Positions 22,330 to 31,185 of a DNA stretch of 64,000 bases are shown here, piece by piece. The notes beneath the pieces are model-generated. The model made no database searches and was not told the origin of the DNA. It saw only the letters and a program-made list of their open reading frames with translations. The stretch comes from an uncultured Oscillospiraceae bacterium. GTDB lineage: Bacteria; Bacillota; Clostridia; Oscillospirales; Oscillospiraceae. The stretch lies in assembly GCA_947624385.1 (NCBI GenBank), contig CANQJZ010000001.1:1-64000 (forward strand). Direction: 5' to 3'. Made by a program: the position numbers and the translations under genes. How positions within the stretch are numbered: position 1 is the stretch's first letter; every line of letters starts with the position of its first letter.

Positions 22330-24765
22330 ATGGACAAATTTACAAAAAACTACATAGACGCCCGGCGGGAGGTCATCGCGAAAAACTTCCCCCGGCTCAA
22401 CGAACGCCAGCGCGAGGCCGTTATGGCCACGGAAGGGCCGCTGCTCATTCTCGCCGGAGCCGGGTCCGGCAAGACTACCGTGCTCATCAACCGCATCGCC
22501 AACCTCATGAAATACGGCAAAGCCTCCGACTGCGACGCGCTGCCCGCCGACGCGGACGAGGAAAAGCTGGAGCTCATGCGCCGATACCTGGCCGGGGACG
22601 AGACATGCCGTCAGGCCGCCGAGCTGGCCGCGGCGTACGAGCCCGTGGCCCCCTGGCAGATCTTGGCCATCACCTTCACCAACAAGGCGGCCGACGAGCT
22701 GAAAAACCGCCTGAGCGCCATGCTGGGCGAGGCGGCGGAGGATATCTGGGCCAGGACGTTCCACTCCGCATGCGTGCGCATTTTGCGCCGGGAGGCGTCG
22801 CTGCTGGGCTATCCCGAGAGCTTCACCATCTACGACGAGGCGGACCGGGTGACGGTGATGAAGCGGATCATCAAGGACCAGAACAAGGATGAGAAGATGT
22901 ACCCGCCCCGGTGGGTGCTGGGCTGCCTGGACAAGGCCCGCGACCGGCTGCAAACGCCAGGGGACTTTGCGGCCGAGGCGGAAAAGAGCGGGGACATCCG
23001 GCTTCGGGGCGTGGCGGAGCTTTACAAAGAATACGCCCGGCGGCTCATGGAGGCCGGGGCCATGGACTTCGACGACCTGCTCTATAACACCGTGCGTATC
23101 TTCCGGGAGTTTCCCGACGTGCTGGAAAAATACCGGCGGCGGTTCAAATACGTGCTCATCGACGAGTACCAGGACACCAACAACCTGCAATACCTGATGG
23201 CCACCATGCTGGCCGGGGCCCACAAGAATATCTGCGTGGTGGGCGACGACGACCAGTCCATTTACGCCTTCCGGGGCGCCACCATCGCCAATATCCTGTC
23301 CTTCGAGGACCAGTACGACCGGGCCCGGGTCATCCGCCTGGAACAAAACTACCGCTCCACGGGCCATATTTTGTCCGCCGCCAACGCGGTGGTGGCCAAT
23401 AACAAGGGCCGCAAGGGCAAGAAGCTGTGGACAAAGGCCGGGGACGGGGACCGTATCACCCTGTACGTGGCGCGCAACGAGGAGGACGAGGCCCAGTACG
23501 TGGTCCGGCAGGTGCTTCAGGCCGTGGACCGGGGGGACAATTTGCGGGACCACGCGGTGCTCTACCGCCTGAACGCCCAATCCCGTGCGCTGGAACAGGC
23601 GTTTTTGCGCCACGGCATCCGGCCCCGTATCGTGAAGGGCAACCCCTTCTTCGAGCGGGCGGAGATCAAGGACCTGATGGCCTATTTCTTCGTGCTTTTA
23701 AACCCGGCGGACGACCTGCGCCTGGCCCGTATTATAAATGTCCCTGCCCGTGGCATTGGCCCGACCACCGTGGAGCGGGCCCGGGCCATCGCGGCGGAAA
23801 ACGGTCTGCCCCTGTTCACGGTGCTGTCCATGGCCGATAATTTCCCGGAGCTGAGCCGCGCGGCGGACAAGCTCAGGGCCTTCGTGACCATGATGAACGA
23901 GCTGTCGGCGCTGACCCGGACCGGGGGCCTGGAATCGCTTTACGACGCGCTTCTGGACAAGACAGGCTACGCCCGGATGCTGGAGGGCATTCACAACGAC
24001 GAGAGCATGAACAAGCTGGAAAACGTGCGGGAGCTGAAAAGCTTCATCGCCACCCACGTGCGCCAGACCGGGGACGATACCCTGGCCGGGTTTTTGGACG
24101 AGGTGAGCCTGTACACGGACCTGCAGGCGGTGGACATGGACGAGAACACCGTCACCCTCATGACCATCCACTCCGCCAAGGGCCTGGAATTTCCCACCGT
24201 GTTCATCGTGGGGCTGGAGGAAGGGGTATTCCCGTCCTTGCAGGCCATCGGCGAGGCGGAGCAGATGGAGGAGGAACGGCGGCTGGCCTACGTGGCCATC
24301 ACCCGAGCCAAAAAGCGGCTTTTCATCACCAGCGCCCGCCAGCGCATGGTCTTCGGCCAGACGGCCCCCCACCGGGTCAGCCGGTTCGTGGACGAGATAC
24401 CGTCGGAGCACATCGATAGGCCCTACGCGGACATGAAACCCCAGGGGGACTGGTTCGACTTCGACGACGTACCGGGCGTTGACGACGGCGGCTGGGGCCG
24501 GGCAAGGCCCGCCGCACGGTCCAGCGGCGGCAGCGGCTGGCAGAGGACGCCGAAAAAGCCTCTGACGCCGCCCGCGCCGAAAAAGGCCCAGCCGCAGGTC
24601 ACCTTCGCCGTGGGCGACCGGGTGGAGCACAGCGCGTTCAAGAAGGGCACCATCGTGAAGATGACCCCCATGGGCGGGGACCACCTGGTGGAGATCGAGT
24701 TCGACAACCTGGGCTTGAAGCGCCTCATGCTCAAAGCCGCGTCACGGTATATGAAGAAGATATAG
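22330..24765 (+). CDS. pcrA: UvrD/PcrA-type ATP-dependent DNA helicase
   Basis: An 811-residue SF1A helicase. Motifs in order: Q-motif LNERQREAV, Walker A GAGSGKTTVL, motif Ia TFTNKAADELKNRL, motif II DEYQDTN, motif III GDDDQSIYAFRGA, motif IV EQNYRS, motif V TIHSAKGLEFPTVF with GLEEGVFPS, and motif VI EERRLAYVAITRAKKRL. It acts in nucleotide excision repair and in clearing replication blocks. A C-terminal Tudor-like tail (VGDRVEHSAFKKGTIVKM) is as in PcrA, where it contacts RNA polymerase. There is no Shine-Dalgarno in front of the ATG. Confidence 0.93.
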   Translation: MDKFTKNYIDARREVIAKNFPRLNERQREAVMATEGPLLILAGAGSGKTTVLINRIANLMKYGKASDCDALPADADEEKLELMRRYLAGDETCRQAAELAAAYEPVAPWQILAITFTNKAADELKNRLSAMLGEAAEDIWARTFHSACVRILRREASLLGYPESFTIYDEADRVTVMKRIIKDQNKDEKMYPPRWVLGCLDKARDRLQTPGDFAAEAEKSGDIRLRGVAELYKEYARRLMEAGAMDFDDLLYNTVRIFREFPDVLEKYRRRFKYVLIDEYQDTNNLQYLMATMLAGAHKNICVVGDDDQSIYAFRGATIANILSFEDQYDRARVIRLEQNYRSTGHILSAANAVVANNKGRKGKKLWTKAGDGDRITLYVARNEEDEAQYVVRQVLQAVDRGDNLRDHAVLYRLNAQSRALEQAFLRHGIRPRIVKGNPFFERAEIKDLMAYFFVLLNPADDLRLARIINVPARGIGPTTVERARAIAAENGLPLFTVLSMADNFPELSRAADKLRAFVTMMNELSALTRTGGLESLYDALLDKTGYARMLEGIHNDESMNKLENVRELKSFIATHVRQTGDDTLAGFLDEVSLYTDLQAVDMDENTVTLMTIHSAKGLEFPTVFIVGLEEGVFPSLQAIGEAEQMEEERRLAYVAITRAKKRLFITSARQRMVFGQTAPHRVSRFVDEIPSEHIDRPYADMKPQGDWFDFDDVPGVDDGGWGRARPAARSSGGSGWQRTPKKPLTPPAPKKAQPQVTFAVGDRVEHSAFKKGTIVKMTPMGGDHLVEIEFDNLGLKRLMLKAASRYMKKI

Positions 24766-24788
24766 AAATCAAATATTACATTATGGAC

Positions 24789-24905
24789 GGCCCCCTTGTT
24801 AAAGGGGGCTGTCATGCGTCAGCATGACTGGGGGATTGTACTTAGACGTACAGCAATCCCCCCGAGCCGCCATTCGGCGGCCCACCCCCCTTTGACAAGG
24901 GGGGC
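24789..24905 (+). repeat. Family 1 modular palindromic repeat, full-length copy A
   Basis: Five hairpins in a row: CCCCCTTG/mirror, GTCATGC-GTCA-GCATGAC, GGGGGATTGT...ACAGCAATCCCCC, GCCGCC-ATT-CGGCGGC and CCCCCC...GGGGGG. The two outer blocks are also complementary to each other. It fills the gap between pcrA and the importer operon; the final GGGGGGC-TTTTT may also serve as a terminator. Confidence 0.8.
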
Positions 24906-24924
24906 TTTTTCTTCTTTATTCCAC

Positions 24925-24953
24925 TTGACCCCGGGCGGGAAATGTGCTATGCT
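24925..24953 (+). promoter_or_regulatory. Promoter of the peptide importer operon
   Basis: TTGACC (24925-24930) and TATGCT (24948-24953) with 17 bp between and a TGTGC extended element directly before the -10. Confidence 0.75.
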
Positions 24954-25004
24954 CTCCCCGCCAAGAGAAAACTGAATACGGAGCCAAAAAAGGAGAATTT
25001 TGCT

Positions 25005-26537
25005 ATGACAAAACGCATCCTCACTCTTGCATTGGCGGCGCTCATGACGGCGGCACTCTTTTTCGGAGGCGGCCAGTCAGCCTTAGCCGCTGAGACCGGC
25101 TCCACCGGCAGCGCCGGCGGCAACATCACCGTCGGTATCGCCGCAGACCTGGACAGCAGTCTTGACCCGCACGTATCTTCGTCGTCGGCAGGAACCAGAG
25201 AAGTCCTTTTCAACATTTATGAAGGGCTGTTGAAGCCCGACACCCAAGGAGATCTCGTCCCCGCCATTGCCGAAGATTACGCCGTCAACGACACCGCAGA
25301 CGTTTACACCTTCACACTCAGGAAGAACGTGCGGTTCCACGACGGCAGCGCGGTAGAGGCCGGGGACGTTGTTTATTCCCTGTCCAGGGCCGCGGGCCTT
25401 GACACGGGCGAGCCTCTGATGGCCACCCTGGCAGGCGTGCAGTCGGTGGAGGCCACGGATGACGATACCGTCGTCGTCACACTGAAGACGCCCGACGTGG
25501 AGTTTCCCGCCTACAGCACCGCCGCCATCATCCCCGAGGGCAGCGACCCGGCCGACGGCGTGATCGGCACGGGACCGTTCAAATTCGTCTCCCGCTCGGT
25601 GCAGGAGAACATCGTCCTGGAGCGGTTCGACGATTATTGGGGCGAGCCCGCCAAGGCGGAGAAGATCACCCTGCGGGTCATCGAGGACGGCCAGACCATG
25701 GTCATGAGCCTGCGCTCCGGCGCCATCGACCTGGCGGCCCACCTGGAGGCCAGTCAGGTGGCGGAGCTGGCGGACCTGAACATTCTGGAGGGCAGCATGA
25801 ACCTGGTCCAGGCGCTGTACCTGGACAATGCCGAGCCCCCCTTCGACGACATACGGGTCCGGCAGGCGCTGTGCTGCGCCATCGACAAGCAGGCGGTCAT
25901 CGACCTGGCCGGGGACGGCCACGGCTTCCCCGTGGGCAGCAGCATGTACCCCGCCTTCGGCAAGTACTTTGACGCTGGGCTGACGGACACGTATGTCCCG
26001 GACCTTGAAAAGGCCGTGGCGCTGCTGGCCGAGGCCGGCTATGATAAGTCCAACCCCCTCACCTTCACCATCACCGTGCCCAGCAACTATACCCCCCATG
26101 TGGACGCGGCCCAGGTGATCGTGGAGCTGCTGGGCCAGACCGGCGTGGTGAACGCGTCCATCCAGCAGGTGGAGTGGGCCGCCTGGTACTCCGACGTGTA
26201 CCAGGGCCGGGATTTCGAGGCGACTGTATGCGGCATGGACGCCTCCACCCTGACCGCCTCGGCGATGCTGTCCCGCTTCGCCTCCGACAGCCCCAAGAAC
26301 TTCATCGGCTTTGTAAACGAGGACTATGACGCGGCCTACGCCGCCGCTCTGGCCACCGTGGACGAGGATGAACAGACGGCGTATTTCAAGCAGTGTCAGG
26401 CCATTTTGGCCGAAAATGCCGCCAACGTGTACATTCAGGACCTGGCGGACTTCGTGGCCACCCAGCCGGACATCCAGGGATACGTGTTCTATCCCCTGTA
26501 CGTGATGGACCTTTCCGGCGTGTGCCGCGTGGCATGA
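25005..26537 (+). CDS. ABC importer substrate-binding protein (peptide/nickel type, SBP_bac_5)
   Basis: A 510-residue exported protein with a Sec signal peptide (MTKRILTLALAALMTAALFF, cleavage near ALAAE). The family 5 pattern is clear: LDPHVSSSSAGTREVLFNIYEGLLKPDTQGDLVPAIAEDYAV, FTLRKNVRFHDGSAVEAGDVVYSL, VIGTGPFKFVSRS and DDIRVRQALCCAIDKQAVI. No lipobox is seen, unlike many Gram-positive binding proteins. It captures oligopeptides, dipeptides or metal chelates for the permeases that follow. The ATG at 25005 follows AAAGGAG. Confidence 0.88.
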   Translation: MTKRILTLALAALMTAALFFGGGQSALAAETGSTGSAGGNITVGIAADLDSSLDPHVSSSSAGTREVLFNIYEGLLKPDTQGDLVPAIAEDYAVNDTADVYTFTLRKNVRFHDGSAVEAGDVVYSLSRAAGLDTGEPLMATLAGVQSVEATDDDTVVVTLKTPDVEFPAYSTAAIIPEGSDPADGVIGTGPFKFVSRSVQENIVLERFDDYWGEPAKAEKITLRVIEDGQTMVMSLRSGAIDLAAHLEASQVAELADLNILEGSMNLVQALYLDNAEPPFDDIRVRQALCCAIDKQAVIDLAGDGHGFPVGSSMYPAFGKYFDAGLTDTYVPDLEKAVALLAEAGYDKSNPLTFTITVPSNYTPHVDAAQVIVELLGQTGVVNASIQQVEWAAWYSDVYQGRDFEATVCGMDASTLTASAMLSRFASDSPKNFIGFVNEDYDAAYAAALATVDEDEQTAYFKQCQAILAENAANVYIQDLADFVATQPDIQGYVFYPLYVMDLSGVCRVA

Positions 26538-26555
26538 CACGGGTAAAGCATTAAA

Positions 26556-27497
26556 TTGCGATATGTACTGAAAAAAACAGGAATATTGGTCGTCACCCTG
26601 CTTCTCATATCCCTGCTGGCGTTCCTGGCCTTTCAGATCGTCCCCGGCGACCCCACCTCCAAGCTTCTGGGCAATGATTACACCCCGGAGCGGGCACAAG
26701 CCCTGCGGCACGAGATGGGGCTGGACAGGAACGTGTTTGTGCGCTACTGGGATTGGCTCACCGGTTTCGTCACCGGGGATATGGGCGTCAGCTACAATTA
26801 CGGCATGGGCGTGGATAAGGTCATGGAGGGCAAAGGCGCCGTCACGGCGGCGCTGAGCCTGATGGCCTGGCTCACGGTCATCGCCGTCAGCGTCCCTCTT
26901 GGCATCACGCTGGCGCGCTTTCAGGGCGGACGGCTCGACCGGGTATGCGTGGCCATGAACCAGGTGTTCATGGCCATTCCCCCGTTCTTTCTGGGTATCT
27001 TATTTACATACGTGTTCGGGCTGGTGCTGAAGCTGTTCGTGCCGGGAGGCTTCATAAGCCCTAAGGAGAGCTTTTGGGGCTTTCTGGGCTATCTCATCTT
27101 CCCGGCCCTGGCCATCGCCATCCCCAAGGCCGCCATGGTCACAAAGCTGCTGCGCTCGTCCATCATCGGCCAGATGGGTCAGGACTACGTCCGCACGGCG
27201 TACAGCCGTGGAAACTCCCGCTGGAGCGTCATCCGGGGCCATGTGCTCAGAAACGCGGTGCTGCCCGTGGTGACGTTTCTCGCCATGACATTGGCGGACA
27301 TCGTGGCCGGGTCCATCATCGTGGAACAGGTGTTCGCCCTGCCGGGTCTGGGCCGGCTGCTGCTGGCCAGCATCGGCAACCGGGACTACCCGGTGGTCCA
27401 GTGCATCGTGGTCATCATCGCGTTCATCGTGGTGTTCATGAATTACCTGGCGGACGTCGTTACCCAATACATAGACCCACGTATAAGGCTTGGTTAG
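26556..27497 (+). CDS. ABC importer permease (DppB-like)
   Basis: A 313-residue membrane protein with six hydrophobic spans. It has the DppB N-terminal pattern LLISLLAFLAFQIVPGDPTSKLLG and the cytoplasmic EAA loop DYVRTAYSRGNSRWSVIRGHVLRNAVLP, which docks on the ATPases. The start is TTG at 26556; ATG nearby is out of frame. It lies 18 bp after the binding protein gene and 3 bp before the second permease gene, so it is part of a five-gene operon. Confidence 0.88.
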   Translation: MRYVLKKTGILVVTLLLISLLAFLAFQIVPGDPTSKLLGNDYTPERAQALRHEMGLDRNVFVRYWDWLTGFVTGDMGVSYNYGMGVDKVMEGKGAVTAALSLMAWLTVIAVSVPLGITLARFQGGRLDRVCVAMNQVFMAIPPFFLGILFTYVFGLVLKLFVPGGFISPKESFWGFLGYLIFPALAIAIPKAAMVTKLLRSSIIGQMGQDYVRTAYSRGNSRWSVIRGHVLRNAVLPVVTFLAMTLADIVAGSIIVEQVFALPGLGRLLLASIGNRDYPVVQCIVVIIAFIVVFMNYLADVVTQYIDPRIRLG

Positions 27498-27500
27498 ATC

Positions 27501-28307
27501 ATGAAGCTGAGACATAACAAAAACTTCACAGCGGGGGCCATTATCACCGCGTTCATGCTGGCCGTTATTTTGATCGGTCTGGTGTGGACGCCCTACGACC
27601 CCAACGCCATGGACGGCAGCGCCAAGATGCTGTCCCCCCGGCTGTCCCACCCGCTGGGCACGGACAACTTCGGCCGGGATATCCTGTCCCGGGTCATCGA
27701 GGGGGCCGGCGCCACGTTTTTGATCGCCGCCGCCACGGTGGCCATCGGCCTTATCGCCGGCCTGGTGCTGGGCGGGCTCACGGGCTATTTCGGCGGCTGG
27801 CTGGACGAGTGCCTCATGCGCCTCAATGACGCCCTGGCGGCCTTTCCCAGCATTTTGCTGGCCCTGGTGCTGATAGCGCTTTTCGGCTCCGGCAAGTACA
27901 AGATCATTCTGGCCCTGGGTCTGCTGTTCATCCCCAGCTTCGCCCGGGTGGTCCGGGCGGAGGTGGCGCGGCAAAAGAGCCTGGATTACGTGGCCAGCGC
28001 ACGGCTCATGGGCGCGGGCCATATGCGCATTTTGTTTCTGCATATCCTGCCCAACATCATCCCCGTGCTGCTGCCCGCCGTGGCCATCGGCTTCAACAAC
28101 GCCGTACTGGCGGAGGCGTCCATGAGCTACCTGAGCGTGGGCGTCCAGCCCCCGGACGCAAGCCTTGGCCGGATGCTGAACGAGGCCCAGGGGTATCTGC
28201 TCTCCGCGCCGTGGTACGCCTTGGGCGCCGGCGCGGCCATCATCCTGCTGATATTGGGCTTCGGCCTTCTCAGCGAGGGGTTGGGAGGCGAACATGGCGC
28301 TTCTTGA
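27501..28307 (+). CDS. ABC importer permease (DppC-like)
   Basis: A 268-residue membrane protein. It has the DppC start ([12 protein letters not shown], then [22 protein letters not shown]) and the EAA loop [31 protein letters not shown]. It forms the heterodimeric channel with the preceding permease. It overlaps the following ATPase gene by 14 nt. Confidence 0.88.
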   Translation: MKLRHNKNFTAGAIITAFMLAVILIGLVWTPYDPNAMDGSAKMLSPRLSHPLGTDNFGRDILSRVIEGAGATFLIAAATVAIGLIAGLVLGGLTGYFGGWLDECLMRLNDALAAFPSILLALVLIALFGSGKYKIILALGLLFIPSFARVVRAEVARQKSLDYVASARLMGAGHMRILFLHILPNIIPVLLPAVAIGFNNAVLAEASMSYLSVGVQPPDASLGRMLNEAQGYLLSAPWYALGAGAAIILLILGFGLLSEGLGGEHGAS

Positions 28308-29082
28308 CATACGGGACCTGCATGTGACATTCCTCTCCACCGGGAAAGAGGCCGTCCGGGGCGTGGATCTGACGATAGAACCGGGCCAGCGGCTGGGGCT
28401 GGTGGGCGAGTCCGGCTCCGGCAAGACCGTCACCGCCATGGCCCTTTCCGGGCTTATCGAGCGCTGGAACGTGAACATGTCCGGCCAGGTGCTCTTTGAG
28501 GGCAACGACCTGCTGTGCTGCTCCCGGGAGCAGCTGCGCCGGGTCCAGGGCAAGGACATCGGCGTGGTGTTCCAGGAGCCCATGACCAGCCTGAACCCGC
28601 TGATGAAGGTGGGCCGGCAGGTGGAGGAAGTGCTGAAGATACACACGGACCTGTCCCCCGAGGCGCGTCGGGATAGGGCCTTGGAAGCAATGGAGCAGGT
28701 GGGCCTTCCCGAGCCGGAGGTCACCTACGAAAAATACCCCCACCAGCTCTCCGGCGGCCAGCGCCAGCGGGCCGTGATAGCCTCCGCCATGGTCATAAGG
28801 CCCAAGCTGCTTATATGCGACGAGCCCACCACGGCCCTGGACGTGACCGTCCAGGCGCAGATATTGGAGCTTTTGAAGTCCGTGAGCGTGCAGCACGGCG
28901 TGGCCGTGCTGCTCATAAGCCACGATCTTGGCGTGGTGCGGCGGCTGTGCGAGAGCGTGGCCGTCATGTACAAGGGCCAGATCGTGGAGCGGGGGGACAC
29001 CGAGCGGGTGTTCGCCGCGCCGGAGGACGGGTACACAAAGCGGCTCATCGCCGCCATCCCCAAGAGGAAACGCCATGAGTGA
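28294..29082 (+). CDS. ABC importer ATP-binding protein (DppD-like)
   Basis: A 262-residue ATPase: Walker [16 protein letters not shown]-loop [14 protein letters not shown], signature [12 protein letters not shown], Walker [15 protein letters not shown] and switch HDLGVV. It powers peptide uptake with its partner at 29075. At 262 residues it is shorter than typical DppD proteins (about 320); the C-terminal cysteine-rich extension that carries an iron-sulfur site in some DppD proteins is absent. It overlaps both neighbours. Confidence 0.9.
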   Translation: MALLDIRDLHVTFLSTGKEAVRGVDLTIEPGQRLGLVGESGSGKTVTAMALSGLIERWNVNMSGQVLFEGNDLLCCSREQLRRVQGKDIGVVFQEPMTSLNPLMKVGRQVEEVLKIHTDLSPEARRDRALEAMEQVGLPEPEVTYEKYPHQLSGGQRQRAVIASAMVIRPKLLICDEPTTALDVTVQAQILELLKSVSVQHGVAVLLISHDLGVVRRLCESVAVMYKGQIVERGDTERVFAAPEDGYTKRLIAAIPKRKRHE

Positions 29083-29824
29083 ACCGGTTTTGCAGGTGGA
29101 GCACCTGACCGTCAGCTACGCCGACGGCGGCGTATTTGGCCGGAAGCAGCGCCGCGAGATCGTCCACGACGTGACCTTCTGCATCGACCAGGGCCAGATC
29201 GTGGGCCTGGTGGGCGAGTCCGGCTGCGGCAAGTCCACGTTGTCGAAGGCCATACTTGGCATGCTCCCGCCGGAGAACGTGTCCGGGATGATAACCCATT
29301 ACACCAAACGGCCCCAGATGGTGTTTCAGGACCCCTTTTCCAGCCTGAACCCCGCCCGGACCGTGGGGTGGATACTGGAAGAGCCGCTGCGCATTTTCGG
29401 CAAATACGACGCACCCGAGCGCAAGCGCCGGGTGCTGGACATGCTGGAGCGGGTGGGATTAGAGCGGGAGCACGCCCAGCGCAAGCCCCGGGAGCTTTCC
29501 GGCGGCCAGCGCCAGCGGGTGTCCATCGCCCTGGCCCTCATCCAGCGGCCCCGGTTCATCATCGCCGACGAGCCGGTCTCTGCCCTGGACGTGACCATCC
29601 AGGCCCAGGTGCTGGACCTTCTCTGGGACCTGCGGCGGGAGCTGGACCTGAGCTATCTGTTCATAAGCCACGATTTGAACGTGGTGTATTCCATATGCGA
29701 CCGGGTGCTGGTGATGCAGGCCGGACGCATCGTGGAGGGCGGGACGGTGGACCAAGTCTACGACCACCCCCAACACGAATACACGAAAAAGCTGTTGGAG
29801 TCGGCCAACTATGCGGTACAGTAA
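29075..29824 (+). CDS. ABC importer ATP-binding protein (DppF-like)
   Basis: A 249-residue ATPase: Walker [16 protein letters not shown]-loop [13 protein letters not shown], signature [15 protein letters not shown], Walker [15 protein letters not shown] and switch [12 protein letters not shown] 29075 overlaps the preceding gene by 8 nt and has AGAGGAAA upstream; longer upstream frames are inside dppD-like sequence. The 3' end overlaps sfsA by 14 nt. It also lacks the usual C-terminal oligopeptide-ATPase extension. Confidence 0.9.
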   Translation: MSEPVLQVEHLTVSYADGGVFGRKQRREIVHDVTFCIDQGQIVGLVGESGCGKSTLSKAILGMLPPENVSGMITHYTKRPQMVFQDPFSSLNPARTVGWILEEPLRIFGKYDAPERKRRVLDMLERVGLEREHAQRKPRELSGGQRQRVSIALALIQRPRFIIADEPVSALDVTIQAQVLDLLWDLRRELDLSYLFISHDLNVVYSICDRVLVMQAGRIVEGGTVDQVYDHPQHEYTKKLLESANYAVQ

Positions 29825-30593
29825 AATCGTCCCGGCCCGGTTCATCGACCGGCCCAACCGGTTCATCGCCCATGTGGCGCTGGACGGTCGGACCGAGACG
29901 GTACACGTGAAGAACACGGGCCGGTGCCGGGAGCTGCTGGTCCCCGGCGCGCTTGTGTATCTATCCGACGCGGGCGAGCATACCGCCCGGAAAACGCGCT
30001 ACGATCTGGTGGCGGTCCAAAAGGGCGGCCGGCTTGTCAACATGGACAGTCAGGCCCCCAACGCCGCCGCGCTGGAGTGGCTCCGGGCGGGGCATTTATT
30101 CCCGGCGGGCACGGACATACGGCCCGAGTACACATACGGCGACAGCCGGTTTGACATCGCCGCGTTCACGCCGGATTTGGCGCTTTTGGAAGTAAAAGGC
30201 GTAACCCTCGTCGAAACTCGCTCCGCAGGTCTCTCTCCGGCGCAAGCGCCGGAGTTCGAGTGCTCCGCGGTTTCTCCTCTCCCCACGCGATTCGCTACGC
30301 TGGATTCGCGTGGGGGCCCCATTGAGGACGGCGTGGTGCTGTTCCCGGACGCGCCCACGGCCCGTGGCGCCAAGCACCTGCGGGAGCTGGCGGCGTTCCC
30401 GGGGGAGAGCTATATCCTGTTCGTTATCCAGATGGAGGGCGTTTCCTATTTCGCGCCCAACGCCGAAACGGACCCGGCCTTTGCCGCCGCCCTGCGTGCG
30501 GCCCGCGACGCCGGAGTGCATATCCTGGCCTACGACTGCCGCGTCACGCCGGAGAGCATGGAGATCAACGAACCCGTAGAAGTGAGACTATAA
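29811..30593 (+). CDS. sfsA: SfsA family protein with a translated palindromic insertion
   Basis: A 260-residue protein. Family motifs: [21 protein letters not shown] near residue 31, [20 protein letters not shown] and [21 protein letters not shown]. SfsA is a DNA-binding/nuclease-like protein linked to sugar fermentation. In relatives EVKGVTL is followed directly by the acidic residues and FPDAPT; here 37 extra residues (136-172, starting [10 protein letters not shown] and ending SRGGPIE) are inserted in frame by a palindromic repeat at 30216-30326. The insertion splits conserved active-site segments, so the activity of this copy is uncertain. Translationally coupled to the importer operon. 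Confidence 0.88.
   Translation: MRYSKIVPARFIDRPNRFIAHVALDGRTETVHVKNTGRCRELLVPGALVYLSDAGEHTARKTRYDLVAVQKGGRLVNMDSQAPNAAALEWLRAGHLFPAGTDIRPEYTYGDSRFDIAAFTPDLALLEVKGVTLVETRSAGLSPAQAPEFECSAVSPLPTRFATLDSRGGPIEDGVVLFPDAPTARGAKHLRELAAFPGESYILFVIQMEGVSYFAPNAETDPAFAAALRAARDAGVHILAYDCRVTPESMEINEPVEVRL
30216..30326 (-). repeat. Family 2 palindromic element inserted in frame in sfsA
   Basis: 111 bp, a multiple of three and free of stops in the sfsA frame. Hairpin CTCCGGCG-CAAG-CGCCGGAG (30235-30254) within outer arms GAAAC/GTTTC, then CCCCACGCG...CGCGTGGGG (30281-30315). On the minus strand the order and the GGGG-CCCC start, GAGAGGAG spacer and CTTG loop match the family 2 copies at 9889 and 55515. Confidence 0.8.
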
Positions 30594-30675
30594 CAGACGC
30601 TACGCGCTGTTATATCAAAAAGATACCGGTCGTGCTCCCGGCTTGCGCCGGAACCGCACGACATGGTATGAAAAT

Positions 30676-30699
30676 CCGCCGGGAATTTTCTCCCGGCGG
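30676..30699 (-). terminator. Intrinsic terminator of the MFS-containing operon
   Basis: CCGCCGGGA...TCCCGGCGG with a 6-nt loop; on the minus strand it is followed by ATTTTC. A second hairpin (GTCGTGC...GCACGAC with CCGGC-TTGC-GCCGG inside, 30630-30662) probably ends the sfsA transcript. Confidence 0.6.
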
Positions 30700-30715
30700 T
30701 GTTGCATATGTACGT

Positions 30716-31180
30716 TTATTCCTGCTTTCTGCCGAACAAAACCAGCAGATAGGGCGAGAACGCGCCCAGCACGGCGCTCAGGCCAAAGCTGCCTGTCAGG
30801 CGGTACAGGAGCATGGGCACGAGGGCGTGCCACTCCCCGGGCAGGGAGAGATAGAAAAATGTCATGGCGAGGCGGTCGGTGGGGGCCAGAAGCGCGTCCA
30901 GTGCCAGCGTGAGAAGCCGGAAGACCACGATGATGGTGGCGGAGATGACGATCTCCTTTTTCGTCATCCGGCGGAATAAACGCTGGCCGATGACGAGCGA
31001 CGCGGCCAGCACCAGACCGTACAGCAGCAGCTCCCGGCCGGGGTCGGCGGCGAGGGTCCCGTCCGGCTGGGCCGCGACGACGAACCGGCCCACGCCGTAG
31101 ACGATCAGGTAATAACAGGCGAGGCCCGCCGCGACGCAGAAAAGCGGCACGGTGAACAGTGTGTTTTTTCGGATGGACAT
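30716..31180 (-). CDS. Hypothetical membrane protein
   Basis: A 154-residue protein with about four hydrophobic spans: LFTVPLFCVAAGLACYYLIV, LLLYGLVLAASLVIGQ, EIVISATIIVVFRLLTLALD and GLSAVLGAFSPYLLVLFG. The motif FRRMTKKE lies between spans 2 and 3. I do not recognise a family. ATG at 31180 has AGGGAG upstream; the GTG three codons earlier has no spacing for it. It starts only 5 bp after the MFS gene, so it is the last gene of that operon. Confidence 0.6.
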   Translation of the reverse strand: MSIRKNTLFTVPLFCVAAGLACYYLIVYGVGRFVVAAQPDGTLAADPGRELLLYGLVLAASLVIGQRLFRRMTKKEIVISATIIVVFRLLTLALDALLAPTDRLAMTFFYLSLPGEWHALVPMLLYRLTGSFGLSAVLGAFSPYLLVLFGRKQE

Positions 31181-31185
31181 AGAAC

